Shown piece after piece: positions 17,401 through 28,500 of a stretch of 64,000 nt of DNA. The position numbers were made by a program, and so were the translations under genes. The DNA comes from Deinococcales bacterium. GTDB taxonomy: Bacteria; Deinococcota; Deinococci; Deinococcales; JAAFIG01. The notes below the pieces were generated by a model. The model was given only the letters and a program-made list of their open reading frames with translations. It was not told the DNA's origin and did no database searches. The stretch lies in assembly GCA_013298595.1 (NCBI GenBank), contig JAAFIG010000009.1, positions 83,216 to 147,215 of the forward strand, given 5' to 3'. Position 1 is the stretch's first letter, and every line of letters starts with the position of its first letter.

Positions 17401-20400
17401 AGTGCACCTGTATGTGCCAAGCGGTAAGTAATGCCATAAACACTGGTGTTTGTCACAGGCACAACCCAGAACAAACGATCTCCTGCTGTGAACGGATCGG
17501 CAATTGCCCGACCAGGAGCCGTGGTTGGTGTATTGGTTGCAAAGCTTGGATTTTCGACTTGGCTACTCGAGCCTGCAATATAACTCGAGCCTGCTGGAAT
17601 CCGATCCGAGAGAATTAAGTTGCTGCCAGCAAATGGAATTTCGGCTAAACGAGCCAGCAAGACCACTTGGGTTTCACGGCGTTGATCTGGTAATGGTGCA
17701 GCTCGAACCTCGAGTGGGGTTGTATCGGTAACATTACAATTTGGTTCGAGGGTGGCACTGATGTTGCTGTTGGTTGGACGCAATGCCCGAACCGAAACAT
17801 TATAGGTAAATGCTTGTCCAGCGGCGATGGTGCCATTGCTCGAGACAATGCCATTGGGGGTTAATTCGTTTGGAATACGAATTTGAATGCTGACTGGCAC
17901 ACTGTATGGGAAGTCTGTACTGGCAACTGCTCGGATATTACCGCTTTGTCCAGCGGTCAGGATTAAGGGTTTAGGACTTAACTCGAGACGAGTAATCACA
18001 TTGTAAGCAATATCGGCTGTGGTGGCTTGCGTACCAACCACCACTGGCAAGGCTGAGCTACTCGAGCCTGGCAGTGCTTCTGGTTGGATGATGTAATTAC
18101 CCACAGGCAATTCGACACGGGCTGGGGTAATGTAACGGGTGCCATTAATGGTGAAAGCAGTACCGTTTAATGGGCTGCGAACACTACAGGCTAAACTCGA
18201 GGCTGTGACATTCAAAATACCTGTTGGCACAAGCACTTGTAATTCAGCAGTGGCACTGTTGTTATCCACTCGAGTTTCGGTTTCTAAACCTGTGGTGGTA
18301 GCAGTGTTACGGAATGTTCCAGCGCGGGTAGTGTTGGCACGAACAATAATGGTAGCGCTGTTACCAACTGGTAATGTGCCGATGCTGGCACTGACAATGC
18401 CGTTAGCAAAGCTAACATTGCCTTGGGTGCTGGTAGCACTGACATATTCAATCCCTGCTGGCATTGGGTCGGACATAGTTACTTGGGTTGCGGTTTGAGG
18501 TCCGTTATTGCGAACAACAATGGTGTAAAGCACTGCGTTACCAACATTAGTACGGGTTGGTGCAACCGTTTTTGTGATCTCGAGGTCGGTACGAATAATA
18601 GGCTCGAGCACAACCACTTGGGCACTGGCAACATTGTTATCAGTACGAGTTTCGGCTTCGGCAGCTTTGACAGTGGCAGTGTTGCGGAATGTGCCTGCAC
18701 GGGTAGTTGTGCCTTGAACTTTGACAGTCACACTCGAGCCGACTGCCAGACTGCCAACATTGGCAGTGAGGATGCCATTGGCAAAACTGACGGAGCCTTT
18801 GCTGCTGCTGGCACCAACGTAGTTAATACCTTCTGGCATTGGGTCTGTGAGCACAACTTCGTTGGCATCGGCAGGTCCGTCGTTGCGAATCACCAAGGTG
18901 TACTCGACTGGTTTGTTAACATCGGTTTGGGTTGGGGTAACCGATTTGGTTAAGTTCAAATCAATCAGTGCTGTGACAACCACTGTGGCAGCCGCACGGT
19001 TATTCTCGAGGGTGGTTTCGGTTTGGTCACCACTAACATTGGCAATATTGGTAAATGAACCCACTTGGGTAGCTGTGGCGCGAACTTGAATGGTGACGCT
19101 ACGTCCTTTGCCAAGGTCGCCAATACTGGCAGTAATTACACCATTAGCGTATGTGGCTTCGCCTTGGCTGCTGGTCACACTTTCGTACTCGAGTCCGTCT
19201 GGTAATGGGTCGCTAACAACCACACCAGTGGCATCAGTTGGTCCGTTATTGGTGACAGTAATAATAAATGTGGTGCGTTCACCAATGCGTAAACTGGTTG
19301 GCACAGCGCGTTTGGTAATGACTAAATCAAGTGGTACGGCTTGTGGTGTGACCACTGGTGGTTCGACCCGTACCTGAGCAGAAGCTTCAAGTGGTGCACC
19401 ACTCCAGTCAACTCGAGCTGTGTTGGTAATTGTGCCACTGGCATCAGCAGCCACCGTGGTTGGCACGCGGATGGTGCGGCTTTGACCTGCGGCAAGGTTA
19501 AAGGTTTGGTCTATGTTAGCACCTGTTAAACCAGCAGGAATGACATCGGTTAAGCGCAGGTTATTGACTGTGGTTGTGCCAGTGTTGGTCACCACAAGAG
19601 TAAAGTTTGCACGATCACCTGGTTTAACCAAATCTTTGTCTACGGTTTTGGTTAAGGTCAGTTGGGCTGGTGCAACTTCGACTCGCACTTGTGCCGATGC
19701 CTCGAGTGGGTCGCCTGCCCATGTCACTTGGGCTGTGTTGACAATGGTACCAGCAAGGTCTCGAGTGACTGTGGTTGGCACGCGAACTGTACGGCTTTGA
19801 CCTGCTTGTAAGGTAAAGGTTTGGTCTATGTTAGCACCCGTTAAACCAGCTGGGATCAGGTCAATCAGGCGAATATCTCGAGCCACCACTTTGCTGGTGT
19901 TGGTCACCACAATCGTGAATGTTGCACGGTCGCCTGGTTTAACCAAATCTTTGTCCACAGTTTTGGTCAGGGTCAGGGTTGGTTGGTCTGGTGTTGCCAC
20001 TCGTACCTGCGCTGAAGCCTCGAGTGGTTCGCCGCTCCAAGTGACTCTGGCAGTATTAACAATTGTGCTTGTGGCATCACTGGTGACTGTGGTTGATACG
20101 GTCACAGTGCGGCTTTGCCCTGCAGCAAGGTTAAAGGTTTGTCCGATATTGGTGCCAACCAAACCATCTGGGATGATATCGGTTAAGCGGACATTTTCGG
20201 CAGTGCTCCCACCTGTGTTGGTCACTACAATGGTGAAATTAACTTTTTCGTTGGGTTGTACCAAGTCTTTATCCACGGTTTTGGTTAAAGTCAGTTGTGG
20301 TGGGCTTTGTACCCGCACTCGAGCGGTAGCTTCGAGTGGTTCGCCGCTCCAAGTGACTCTGGCTGTATTAACAATTTCGCCGTTGGCTTCTGGGGCAACA

Positions 20401-22526
20401 ATGGTTGGAATTTGTACTGTACGGCTTTCGTTGGGTGCTAAGTCAAAGGTCTGATTGAGGTCCTCGCCATTTAAGCCAAGTGGCAATAAATCGGTCAGAT
20501 TGACATCTCGAGCCACACTTGCACCTGTGTTTTTGACAACCACAGTGAAGTTGACTTTCTCGCCTGGTTGTACCAAATCTTTGTCTACGGTTTTGGTTAA
20601 GGTTAGTTGTGGTGGCGGAGCAACCACACGTACATTACTAACCGCAGCCACACCACAGTTTGGCTCGAGGGTAGCGCGAATGGTTGCAGCCTCTATTGGT
20701 TTGCTGGCTTTAACCCGTACATTCAGCACCAATGGGGTACTGGCACTGCTAACACCATTCAAAGTGGTCGCACCAATTGCCTCGAGTCCATCTGGCAACT
20801 GCATATTGATACTGGTTGGGATTGGTGTAACAAATTGGGTACTAGCCGTGGCGGTCAGTGTGGCTGTTTCACCAAGCGCTAAATCTAAGCTAGCAGGACT
20901 TAGGGTTAATGTTTGGGCAACACTGTACTCGAGGGTAACATTAACTGTTTTGCCACGTTCGGCATTGATGGTCACAGCTTGGGTGGTTGCCCCAGCAAGG
21001 TTTGCACCTGTGATAGTGGTCGCACCAGGATTGACCACAACTGTGGCTGGTGTTTTACCTTGCACATTTTGTCCTGCAACACTGAAATTCGTACCTGTAA
21101 TTGGTGTGCGTTGACCACAAACCAGTGCTACAGCATTGACTTGTACGTTGGCTTTTGGACAATCTGCCACAAAGCGAATATATCCACTGTTACTGGTAAT
21201 GGTCACTCGAGTGCTGCTGTTGACCGTACCAGTGCCCTCAAGAATACGCGCTGTCACAGGAGTCCAGCAGGTTGGTAAAACAGGTTGGGCAACGCGGTTT
21301 CCTGCTACACCTGTCACTGTGTAACTCGAGCCTGGAATTGGCTTACCTTGGGTATCTACAACATCTACTTTCAGTGGCACAATAGCTGGGCGGGTGCTTT
21401 GGAAACCTGGTAAGAAGGCATAGAGTGGTTTATCTTCGATGCGGACTCGGAAAGCAAAGGAATTACTGAATTGACGGGTGGTTGGTAACAACCGTGCCAA
21501 GATTTTCCAGTTACCAAGTAAGCTCGAGTCTACTTTGAATTTGTTACTTGCCCACTTGGTATCTTCGGAGGCTGTTAATGGGAAACGGCGACCATCTGGC
21601 GAAACCAGCGTTAAAACAATTTCTTGGTTACCATCAGCATCGTAGTTAGCTAATTCGATACTTTTACCGATATAACTTTTATCCACTTGCACAAATGCCA
21701 CAAGTTGATCTTTGTTAAATTGTCCTCGAGCATTGACCGTAAATTGGCTGGCTTCGATGCGTAAACCACTGGTGGCACGCAAGGCAAAACTGTTTTTACC
21801 ATTGCCATCGGAAGCCACTCGGAATGGGTAAATACCGGCTGGTAATGAACCTTGAAAAAACGATTCATAACTGTGTTGTGTACCAAGGCTGTAACTACGA
21901 TTAAAAACAATTTGATCTGTCGCATTGGTTAATTTAAAGCCCGTGGTTAAAGTGGCAGTTTTACCGTATAACTCGTCGCCGTAGTAGGTTACACGGTCTC
22001 GAGCGTTAGCGTAATCGTTGCGATTAATTTCTGGACTAAATACTTCGATACTGGTTTCGCGTCCACCAGCTGCTGCTGGCACATTAATTCGGTAATCATC
22101 GGCAGGGATTTTCCAACCTACAGCTTTACCTATCGAAACCAATGGTAACGCAATACTTTGCCCATCACCTTTAGCCGCATTCAGGGTTGTGCCATCTTGC
22201 ACTACTGGATTGGTTCTCGAGGTTGGAACTGGCACACCACCTGTTGGTTTAGGGGCAGCGGGTTGAGTACCACTCGAGGCTGGCTTAGTTGGTGTTGTGG
22301 TTGGTTTGGTAGGCGTAGTGGCTGCTGGCTTAGCTGGTGTCGTGGTTGGTTTAGCAGGTTGTGTTGCTGCTGGTTTAGGCGCAGGTTGACCAATCTGTTT
22401 TGCTGCTGGCTTAGTTTGCGCCAGTGCCAACGGCAATGCCGCTGACACCAACACTGAAAGAAGGAAGGCTTTAGTAATCGTTTTTGCACGTGATGTTGCC
22501 GCTTGGCGGCGAGTAAAGAAATTCAT
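14439..22526 (-). CDS. Giant DUF11-repeat surface protein with outer-membrane-barrel-like C-terminus
   Basis: A 2695-aa exported protein. A signal peptide (cut near ALPLALA, about residue 36) is followed by a Pro/Thr/Lys/Ala linker to about residue 100. Seven DUF11 (CARDB/Ig-like) repeats lie at about 637-1433. Four are near-identical (LTLTKTVDKDLV...) and three are of a second type (..TK..VAPT.TNVG...YTIVVRNNGP). The C-terminal ~780 residues are rich in alternating-pattern beta strands with the SVYSKNNLSVRVSRQLL / TDYSIDYETGIVRL segment and end in aromatic-rich strands (IYFRIDWKIDERTFGW), as in outer-membrane barrels. Its ATG overlaps the stop of the 4179-aa gene (ATGA), so both are made together. 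It probably anchors or exports the larger partner at the cell surface (inference). Confidence 0.82.
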   Translation of the reverse strand: MNFFTRRQAATSRAKTITKAFLLSVLVSAALPLALAQTKPAAKQIGQPAPKPAATQPAKPTTTPAKPAATTPTKPTTTPTKPASSGTQPAAPKPTGGVPVPTSRTNPVVQDGTTLNAAKGDGQSIALPLVSIGKAVGWKIPADDYRINVPAAAGGRETSIEVFSPEINRNDYANARDRVTYYGDELYGKTATLTTGFKLTNATDQIVFNRSYSLGTQHSYESFFQGSLPAGIYPFRVASDGNGKNSFALRATSGLRIEASQFTVNARGQFNKDQLVAFVQVDKSYIGKSIELANYDADGNQEIVLTLVSPDGRRFPLTASEDTKWASNKFKVDSSLLGNWKILARLLPTTRQFSNSFAFRVRIEDKPLYAFLPGFQSTRPAIVPLKVDVVDTQGKPIPGSSYTVTGVAGNRVAQPVLPTCWTPVTARILEGTGTVNSSTRVTITSNSGYIRFVADCPKANVQVNAVALVCGQRTPITGTNFSVAGQNVQGKTPATVVVNPGATTITGANLAGATTQAVTINAERGKTVNVTLEYSVAQTLTLSPASLDLALGETATLTATASTQFVTPIPTSINMQLPDGLEAIGATTLNGVSSASTPLVLNVRVKASKPIEAATIRATLEPNCGVAAVSNVRVVAPPPQLTLTKTVDKDLVQPGEKVNFTVVVKNTGASVARDVNLTDLLPLGLNGEDLNQTFDLAPNESRTVQIPTIVAPEANGEIVNTARVTWSGEPLEATARVRVQSPPQLTLTKTVDKDLVQPNEKVNFTIVVTNTGGSTAENVRLTDIIPDGLVGTNIGQTFNLAAGQSRTVTVSTTVTSDATSTIVNTARVTWSGEPLEASAQVRVATPDQPTLTLTKTVDKDLVKPGDRATFTIVVTNTSKVVARDIRLIDLIPAGLTGANIDQTFTLQAGQSRTVRVPTTVTRDLAGTIVNTAQVTWAGDPLEASAQVRVEVAPAQLTLTKTVDKDLVKPGDRANFTLVVTNTGTTTVNNLRLTDVIPAGLTGANIDQTFNLAAGQSRTIRVPTTVAADASGTITNTARVDWSGAPLEASAQVRVEPPVVTPQAVPLDLVITKRAVPTSLRIGERTTFIITVTNNGPTDATGVVVSDPLPDGLEYESVTSSQGEATYANGVITASIGDLGKGRSVTIQVRATATQVGSFTNIANVSGDQTETTLENNRAAATVVVTALIDLNLTKSVTPTQTDVNKPVEYTLVIRNDGPADANEVVLTDPMPEGINYVGASSSKGSVSFANGILTANVGSLAVGSSVTVKVQGTTTRAGTFRNTATVKAAEAETRTDNNVASAQVVVLEPIIRTDLEITKTVAPTRTNVGNAVLYTIVVRNNGPQTATQVTMSDPMPAGIEYVSATSTQGNVSFANGIVSASIGTLPVGNSATIIVRANTTRAGTFRNTATTTGLETETRVDNNSATAELQVLVPTGILNVTASSLACSVRSPLNGTAFTINGTRYITPARVELPVGNYIIQPEALPGSSSSALPVVVGTQATTADIAYNVITRLELSPKPLILTAGQSGNIRAVASTDFPYSVPVSIQIRIPNELTPNGIVSSNGTIAAGQAFTYNVSVRALRPTNSNISATLEPNCNVTDTTPLEVRAAPLPDQRRETQVVLLARLAEIPFAGSNLILSDRIPAGSSYIAGSSSQVENPSFATNTPTTAPGRAIADPFTAGDRLFWVVPVTNTSVYGITYRLAHTGALNMPQDRVAAVLAIPSSRSAGTPRTGDVRIDPNSPLGKLLGQGELRVLQGDPSILGLLARAIPFAGTTAATTARPVGAAATSLRLTALRPTTDGADQPTIKVEAFDQNGLPASDEYVTIKTNADPADADAAPSIPGFQVKLENGVAYLRLQSLTSNALGTLPLQDIQVEARVVNANGVISSSNRFKTNDFSVDAASPIQGNNVPVAATERPVVAVGLASAQIRYDFGTGNFTADGGLRFFLRGAVFPGSTFTIGINWQADYDPSRAVDPLRLSGELLPPANPYEYLPLLGDSSILGADVRSSEGIYARLETANSFIMFGQFNPQFRGVLSNYSSTYNGFQGAIRGDGFSLNAFATDAPNSNKSVRLVANGTDLYFLPDNSINRNSESIYVSVYSKNNLSVRVSRQLLQRNTDYSIDYETGIVRLTKAVTSFDANLNPQFIEASYGTASVGRDFRFGAQAALGSPEFNVTATAVQFRNGTLGANSSFLLAGGFNIASGGFQLGAELGYSGIFQDPANSGLGVGAQLNWTVGSSFQLRARYQDLQLGYVNPETNTPVGAGRSLTAGLTLGDPNGLRFNANLDHNQSYLTNSGSTNVSGEGRLGLGNGWSVGLGLQYLYSFPSNLNELFGTVGLEANLGFIKLGLLQRVPLLGIPLSYGTTEASLEVPLGAGFSVLLKDKLTYAWNGINQQLAFGVKGSFSNSELIRAIAGNSAIVPDAFGSTNVSATYDLTTTDGNAGRARLGVDTTIPLGTNFAAQLGGEAVFDPTGSTTGSASLGLLFTDAGFKGLARAQLGFQPSGIRQVYTVGFIAQLSDEFVLSPKVEYATDPSKAGEQSGIDFSVAAAYRGDDLSILTNHRAKTGFYSLTDDFIEGEIQFGYVANERFFPRLGFQYRYGLDSSVFTGLVSGGFTYFITDVIGVGAQAGYYFQPATNFSAIGFGVEASLKVVDRLLFTVGYNVLGFNGALGGAFRPGIYFRIDWKIDERTFGWR

Positions 22527-25500
22527 CGAATCACCTCGTCGCTGTTTGGTACTGGCAGTTGAATCAGCGTAAAAATTTCTTCATAAGAAATATCTGGGTC
22601 TGTCAGCACCAAATCGGGCGGTAGCGGCGTAAATAACGGATACGTAATGGTGTACGTGCCAGCAGGGACAACGCCAGTCAAACGCAGTGTTGTGCCATCA
22701 AAAGTAAATGGTTGCTTATTACTGATTTGCGGCACACCACGTTCAACCGTGCCAGTTGGCAATGGGTCGGTAATCACAAGATTTTGCACTGCTTTCTCGA
22801 GCGTAATCGTGATGGTGACTGCATAACCAGCCCCACCTTGAGCAATGGCTTTGGTTAAAGTAACAGGTCCGCGTTGGACTAAAGTGCTGCGGCTCTTGAC
22901 AGCGGCACCTGTTGGTGGATTCAGTAAGAAGTCTTCGATGGTGATACCACCTGTTTCTGGCGCAACCACAAAGCGGGTGCAAGGCGCATCATCTGGGACG
23001 TACTTACAAGTGAATGGCGCTGTGAACGGATCTAAACGCACAGCATGACGACCTGGTTCAACATCTGGGATGCTGTAACGACCAAGGGTGTCGGTCACAG
23101 CCCAACGTCCATCCGAGAGGTAGACTCGAGCACCTTGGACGGCTTCATCGGTGTCGCGTTCAAAGCTATCGTTGTTGTTGTTATCGAAGTAGACACGTCC
23201 AACGATGGTGGTGCGTGGATTAAAGACACCTAAGGAAACTTTGACCGCTGCAATCGAAGCGTTGGATTGCACACCGACTGTGGTTGTGCCATTAGCCGCT
23301 GTTGCAGTGGCACTAGCAACATTGAGCAAATTACCGTTATTGGCTGCGGGTGTGACAATGGTTTTGAAGCGAATCGAACGACTGGCATTGGCTGCAATAC
23401 TACCTGGCAACGTCCAAACCAGCACTTGCTTACCTTCGGCATTGGTCGAAAGTGTTGGATCTGCAATAACTGCTCCAGCAGCGGTACTCGAGCCAGCTTG
23501 GTATTGTAAACCAATCGGCAGTGTATCGGTAATAACAACATTGCTCACAACCACAACACCGTTATTGATCACACTGAGTTGATACGCCAGTGTGCCACCA
23601 ACCAGTACAGTGGGTTGTTGATCTCGAGGAATCACTTGATCGCCAACGACCACATTTTTCTCGAGTCGGATACTTGGGCGGACATAACCAACATTTGGTA
23701 CACGTCCGATAGCTCCTGCTGGTACTTGCACAACTTGTGGGTTGTTGTTGGTGGTTAGCACATGACCTGTTGGGTCTATGACTTTCACTGTGGCTGAACC
23801 AAAGGCAAGATCGCGGTCGCCTGTGGCGTAATCGCCGTTTGCATCGGTGGTGACCACTTTCAGATTGCCTTTAGCATCGGTAATTTCGACGCGTACTCCT
23901 GCAATACCTGGTTCGCCTGGGTCTTGAACACCGTTGTTGTTGGTGTCGTAGAAGACTCGACCTGTTAAGCCACCAAATAATGGTTGGTAGCCAACATCGG
24001 CTGCTTTGGCATTACCTGCTGGTGGAACATTGACGGTTTGTGTGCTGTTCGCCGTGGTTAAACGGTGGTTATCTGGGGTGGTGTACACCACATTCACAGG
24101 ACCCGCTGCAACATCGGCAGTGTAATTACCATTGGCATCGGTACGAACTTGCACTGGTGTACCACCAAGATCGGTGATGGTAACAAGTACATTTGGGAAG
24201 TTAGGTTCGGTTGGTTGTTGAATACCATCGTTGTTATCGTCGCGCCAGACATGACCCGTTAAAGTACCACGTTGTTGATAACCATCTTTACCTGCATCGT
24301 TGGCAATATTTGGTAAGACATTGACCACATTTGGATCTGAACCAGTGGTGGTTAAGACCACACCAACAGGCAAGGTGCTATCAATTACTTTGACAGTAGC
24401 ATTGCCACTGAGTACACCCAGTACACTCCAATCGCCACTGGCATTGGTGGTGGTGGTGACAACTTTACCCGCCGAATCGGTGATTTGGACTGTCACATTG
24501 TTAATACCTGGTTCGCCAAGGTCTTGGATTTTATTGCCGTTAGGATCAAGGAAAACCCGTCCAAAGACACTTCCTTGTGGGCGGTAACCATCAAAACCAG
24601 CATCGTTGGTGGTGTTTGCCACAACATTGACAGGACTCGAGTCAAGACCAGCGGTTTGCGTTAAGTTTGGTGGCAACGTTGCATCGACAACATTGACTAT
24701 CGCTGTTCCCTCGAGCACACCAGGAGCGGTGTATTTACCATCTGAACCTGTTGTGACTGTAGTGACTTTGCCACCAGCATCGGTGATTTGCACATCCACA
24801 TTTGGAATACCTGGTTCGCCTGGGTTTTGAATGCCATCGCCGTTAGTATCTGTAAAGACCACACCAGTAACCGTACCTTGGCGGCGGTAGCCATCTATGC
24901 CTGCATCGTTTGGATTGGCATTTGCCACGGTTTTACCAACTTGTACAACCACTGGGCTTGGGTCTGTACCAGCGGTTTGGCTAACACCAGCTGGTAATGT
25001 TGATTCAACAACATCCACTGTGGCTGGGGTTGCACTGGCTGGAACACTAAGGGCAGTGTACTCACCTGAAGCGTTGGTTGTGACAGTACGAATACCACCA
25101 AAAGCATCGGTAATTTTGACATCCACACCGCCTAAACGTGGTTCGCCAGAATCGAGTGCTCCGTTGCCGTTGGTATCGTAGAAGATAATGCCAACAACAT
25201 CACCTCGAGGTTGGTAACCATCAAAGCCTGCGTTGTTATTTTGTCCGAAAACCACAGTTACTGGGCTTGGGTCGGTACCAGCGGTTTGCACATGGTTGGC
25301 TGGGAAATCTGGGTCGGTGGTATCCACATCTACAGTGCTGATACCTGCTGGTACACCAGTGAAGCTATACGTACCGTTGGCTCCTGTTGTTGTGGTCTTG
25401 GTGCCACCAAATGGGTCTGTCAGGGTAACAGTGATATTTGGAATGCCCACCTCGCCTGGGTCTTGGCTGCCGTTGCCGTTAGTGTCAATAAAGACCACGC

Positions 25501-28500
25501 CATTGACATCACCTCGAGGTTGATACCCATCAAAGCCAGCATCGGCTGGGTTAGCGCCAGCTACAGTGCCACCAGAAACCACATTGACTGGGCTTGGATC
25601 AGTACCAGCGGTTTGCACATGTTGGGCTGGGAAATCTGGGTCGGTGGTAATCACATCTACTGTAGCAGCCCCAGCAGGGATATTTAGGAAGGTGTAATTA
25701 CCTGTTGCATTTGTCTGCACAGTACGGGTAACGCCGTTCACATCGGTCAAAACAACATCGATGTTTGGAATACCTAATTCGCCTGGATCTTGACTGCCGT
25801 TACCATTGGTATCCACAAAGACCACGCCAATTACATCGCCTGGAGCAATTGGTGTTGTATCCGTGGCATCGTTATTGCTTGGAGTTGGGTCTACAACACC
25901 AGCTGGCACTGCCACAGTGGCTGTGTTACTGATCGTGCCATTGATTGGGTTGAGCAAAGTACCACGAACTTCAAAAGTCAGGCTCGAGTTGGCTGCAAGG
26001 TCTGCATTGGTTGCCAGATCGCCTGTTTGGAAACCAGTTGTTCCTGCTGGGCAGGTCGCGCCACCTGCAGCAGCGGCTTGCACACAACGCCATTGACGAC
26101 CAGTTGCTGCATAGAAAGCATTTGGTAGTGTATCGGTCACACCTGCGCCGATCACATTGCTTGGACCTGCGTTTGTCACTACGATGGTATAGGTGTTAAC
26201 CGCACCAGCGTTGATGGTGGCTGGGGCTGTAATACCGTCTGTTTTGGTAATTTGTAAATCTGCCACTGGGATTGGTGTGGTGACCACCGAGCTTGTGTCG
26301 TCTTGACCATTGGTGGTGCCGTTATTGGGTTGGCTATCTGGGTCGAGAACATCCGAAGCTGTGATTTGTGCGGCATTAGTGTACTCAGCAACGGTTTTGT
26401 TTGCTTCGACTTGAGCAACAATATCCACACTCGAGGCAGCACCAGCATTGAGCGCTCCGACATTCCAAGTGATGGTTCCAGCTGCATTGGTGGCACTGGC
26501 GTTACTACTGGAAACAAAGCTGTAACCAGCAGGGAGCACATCTTGAACCACAATACCTGTGGCTCGAGTTTCGCCACTGTTTTGCACCGCTAAGCGGAAG
26601 GTCACATTGCTACCAACCAGTGGTTGAATTGGTGGCAATGGATTAATGATTGTTTTGCTTAAACTTAGGTCGGCACGAAGTTCACCGAAGTTAATTTCGG
26701 TGCGGTTAATACTGACGGTGTCTATCAGTTGAATATTGGTGACTTGACCACCAACACTGGTGCCTGGCGGTACTGTCAATAAAGCGGGATTACCTGTACT
26801 CGAGGCTGTACCAGCACTGTCGCCAACGGTGGTACTGCGGTTAGTGGTGGCTGGTTGTAATTGGGTCACGGTGTAACCCGTGCTGGTTGGCGAACCAACT
26901 GTGCCTGGGGTATCGAGCAAGTTGGTAAAGACATACTCGCCTGTGCCGCTGGTAAATGCCGATTGTTGCGTAACTGCGCCATTGATGTCTGTACCTGTCA
27001 GGATAACCTGTACACCTGAAAGTGGTAAGTCTGTACCAGCATCAAAAACACCGCTATCGTTGACATCAAGGTAACTACGACCAGCTAAGGTATTTAAGCC
27101 TGAGATGGTTGGGCTACTTTCAGAATCATCGTCGGCAGCAGTATCTATGTTAGTGGTGTTATCACCTGGAGTGCTATCTGGGTCAAGCATATTTGAAGCT
27201 TGGATTTGCACAAAGTTACGGGTGGTGGCTGGTGTGACATTGGCAGAATTAGCATCCACATTGACCGTCACAATAATCAGGTTCGATTGATTATTATTTA
27301 AGGTACCAACATTCCACTCGAGCTGTGTACCACCAGCAACAGCTGTGATGGTTGGTGTAGCCGCACCGCCACCGATGGTGCTCGAGACATAGCTGTAGCC
27401 ACTGGGTAAGAAGTCGCGGACAACGACCCCTGTGGCTTGGGTGGGTCCATTATTGACAGTGATAATTTGGAATTGCACGCCCAGTTGACCAGCTTGAATG
27501 GTTGTGCCACCAACTTGGGCTTTGGCAATGGTTAAGTCGGCGAGGAGTTCACCAAAGTTAAAGTTGATACCGTTTTCGTTGCCTTGCAAGTCAATTCGGG
27601 TGATGGTATTGGTTGCGCTGTTAGCTGTACCGTTAACTGTTGCACCTGTACCAACATTGGTGCTGCCATTGCTGTAATTGGTTGGTTGGTCTTGGGTTAG
27701 TGTGTACGTTGTACCCGTAGCTGGTGGCAATAAATCTGTGATACTCCAAGCACCTGTGCTCGAGTCAGGTGTGGCAGTACGATTGACTGGGTTTCCGTTA
27801 ATATCTGTACCTGTGAGGGTAATGGTTGGTACTGGGGTTGGAGCAGGGTTCGTATTTGGATTACCCAAACCATTTTCACCAATACCTCGAGTGGTGTTGT
27901 TATTAACATCTAAGTAAACAAACCCAGAAATACTCGGAGCAGCTTTAATCTGCGTTGGTACTGCATTGGCATCATCGTCAGCGGCTGTATTTGTATTGGT
28001 GGTGTTATCACCTGGGGTGCTGTCTGGATCGGCAACAGCCGCATTTTGCACTTGTACAAAGTTATTGGTATTTGCCAAAGTTGCTGTGGCATTGACTGTC
28101 GCACGAACCAATAATGTGGCTGTGCTACTTGCTCCACTAGCCGTCAAATTACCAACAGTCCAATCGAGTTGGTCACCACCTGTTACAGCGGTTCGCGTTA
28201 CACCACTACCAACAGCTGGGGTGCTCGAGATAAAAGTGTACCCACTTGGTAAGAAATCACGGACACTGATACCTGTATTGTTGGAAAAACCATTATTGGT
28301 GACAGTAATCGTGAAGACCACATTCTGACCAATGGTTGGTGTGGCAACATCTAAGGATTTAGTGATACTTAAATCCGATTGCAATTCGCCAAAATCGTAA
28401 TTAACAAGGTTATCACCAAAATTAGCAATCACGCTCGAGGTCGCATCATTGGCTGGTGTGCCATTGGTTGGATTACCTGCTCGAGTATTCGTAACAGTGC

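Noticed and set aside
19513-21114. Several open frames of 95-219 codons antisense to the 2695-aa gene
   Set aside because: They repeat the period of the DUF11 units and are Val/Thr/Ser-rich mirror translations. None has a start signal or known domain.
23690-25850. Tandem repeats that might be taken for a CRISPR array
   Set aside because: Repeat units are about 300 bp, in frame and encode SdrD_B domains. There are no short repeats with unique spacers and no cas genes.
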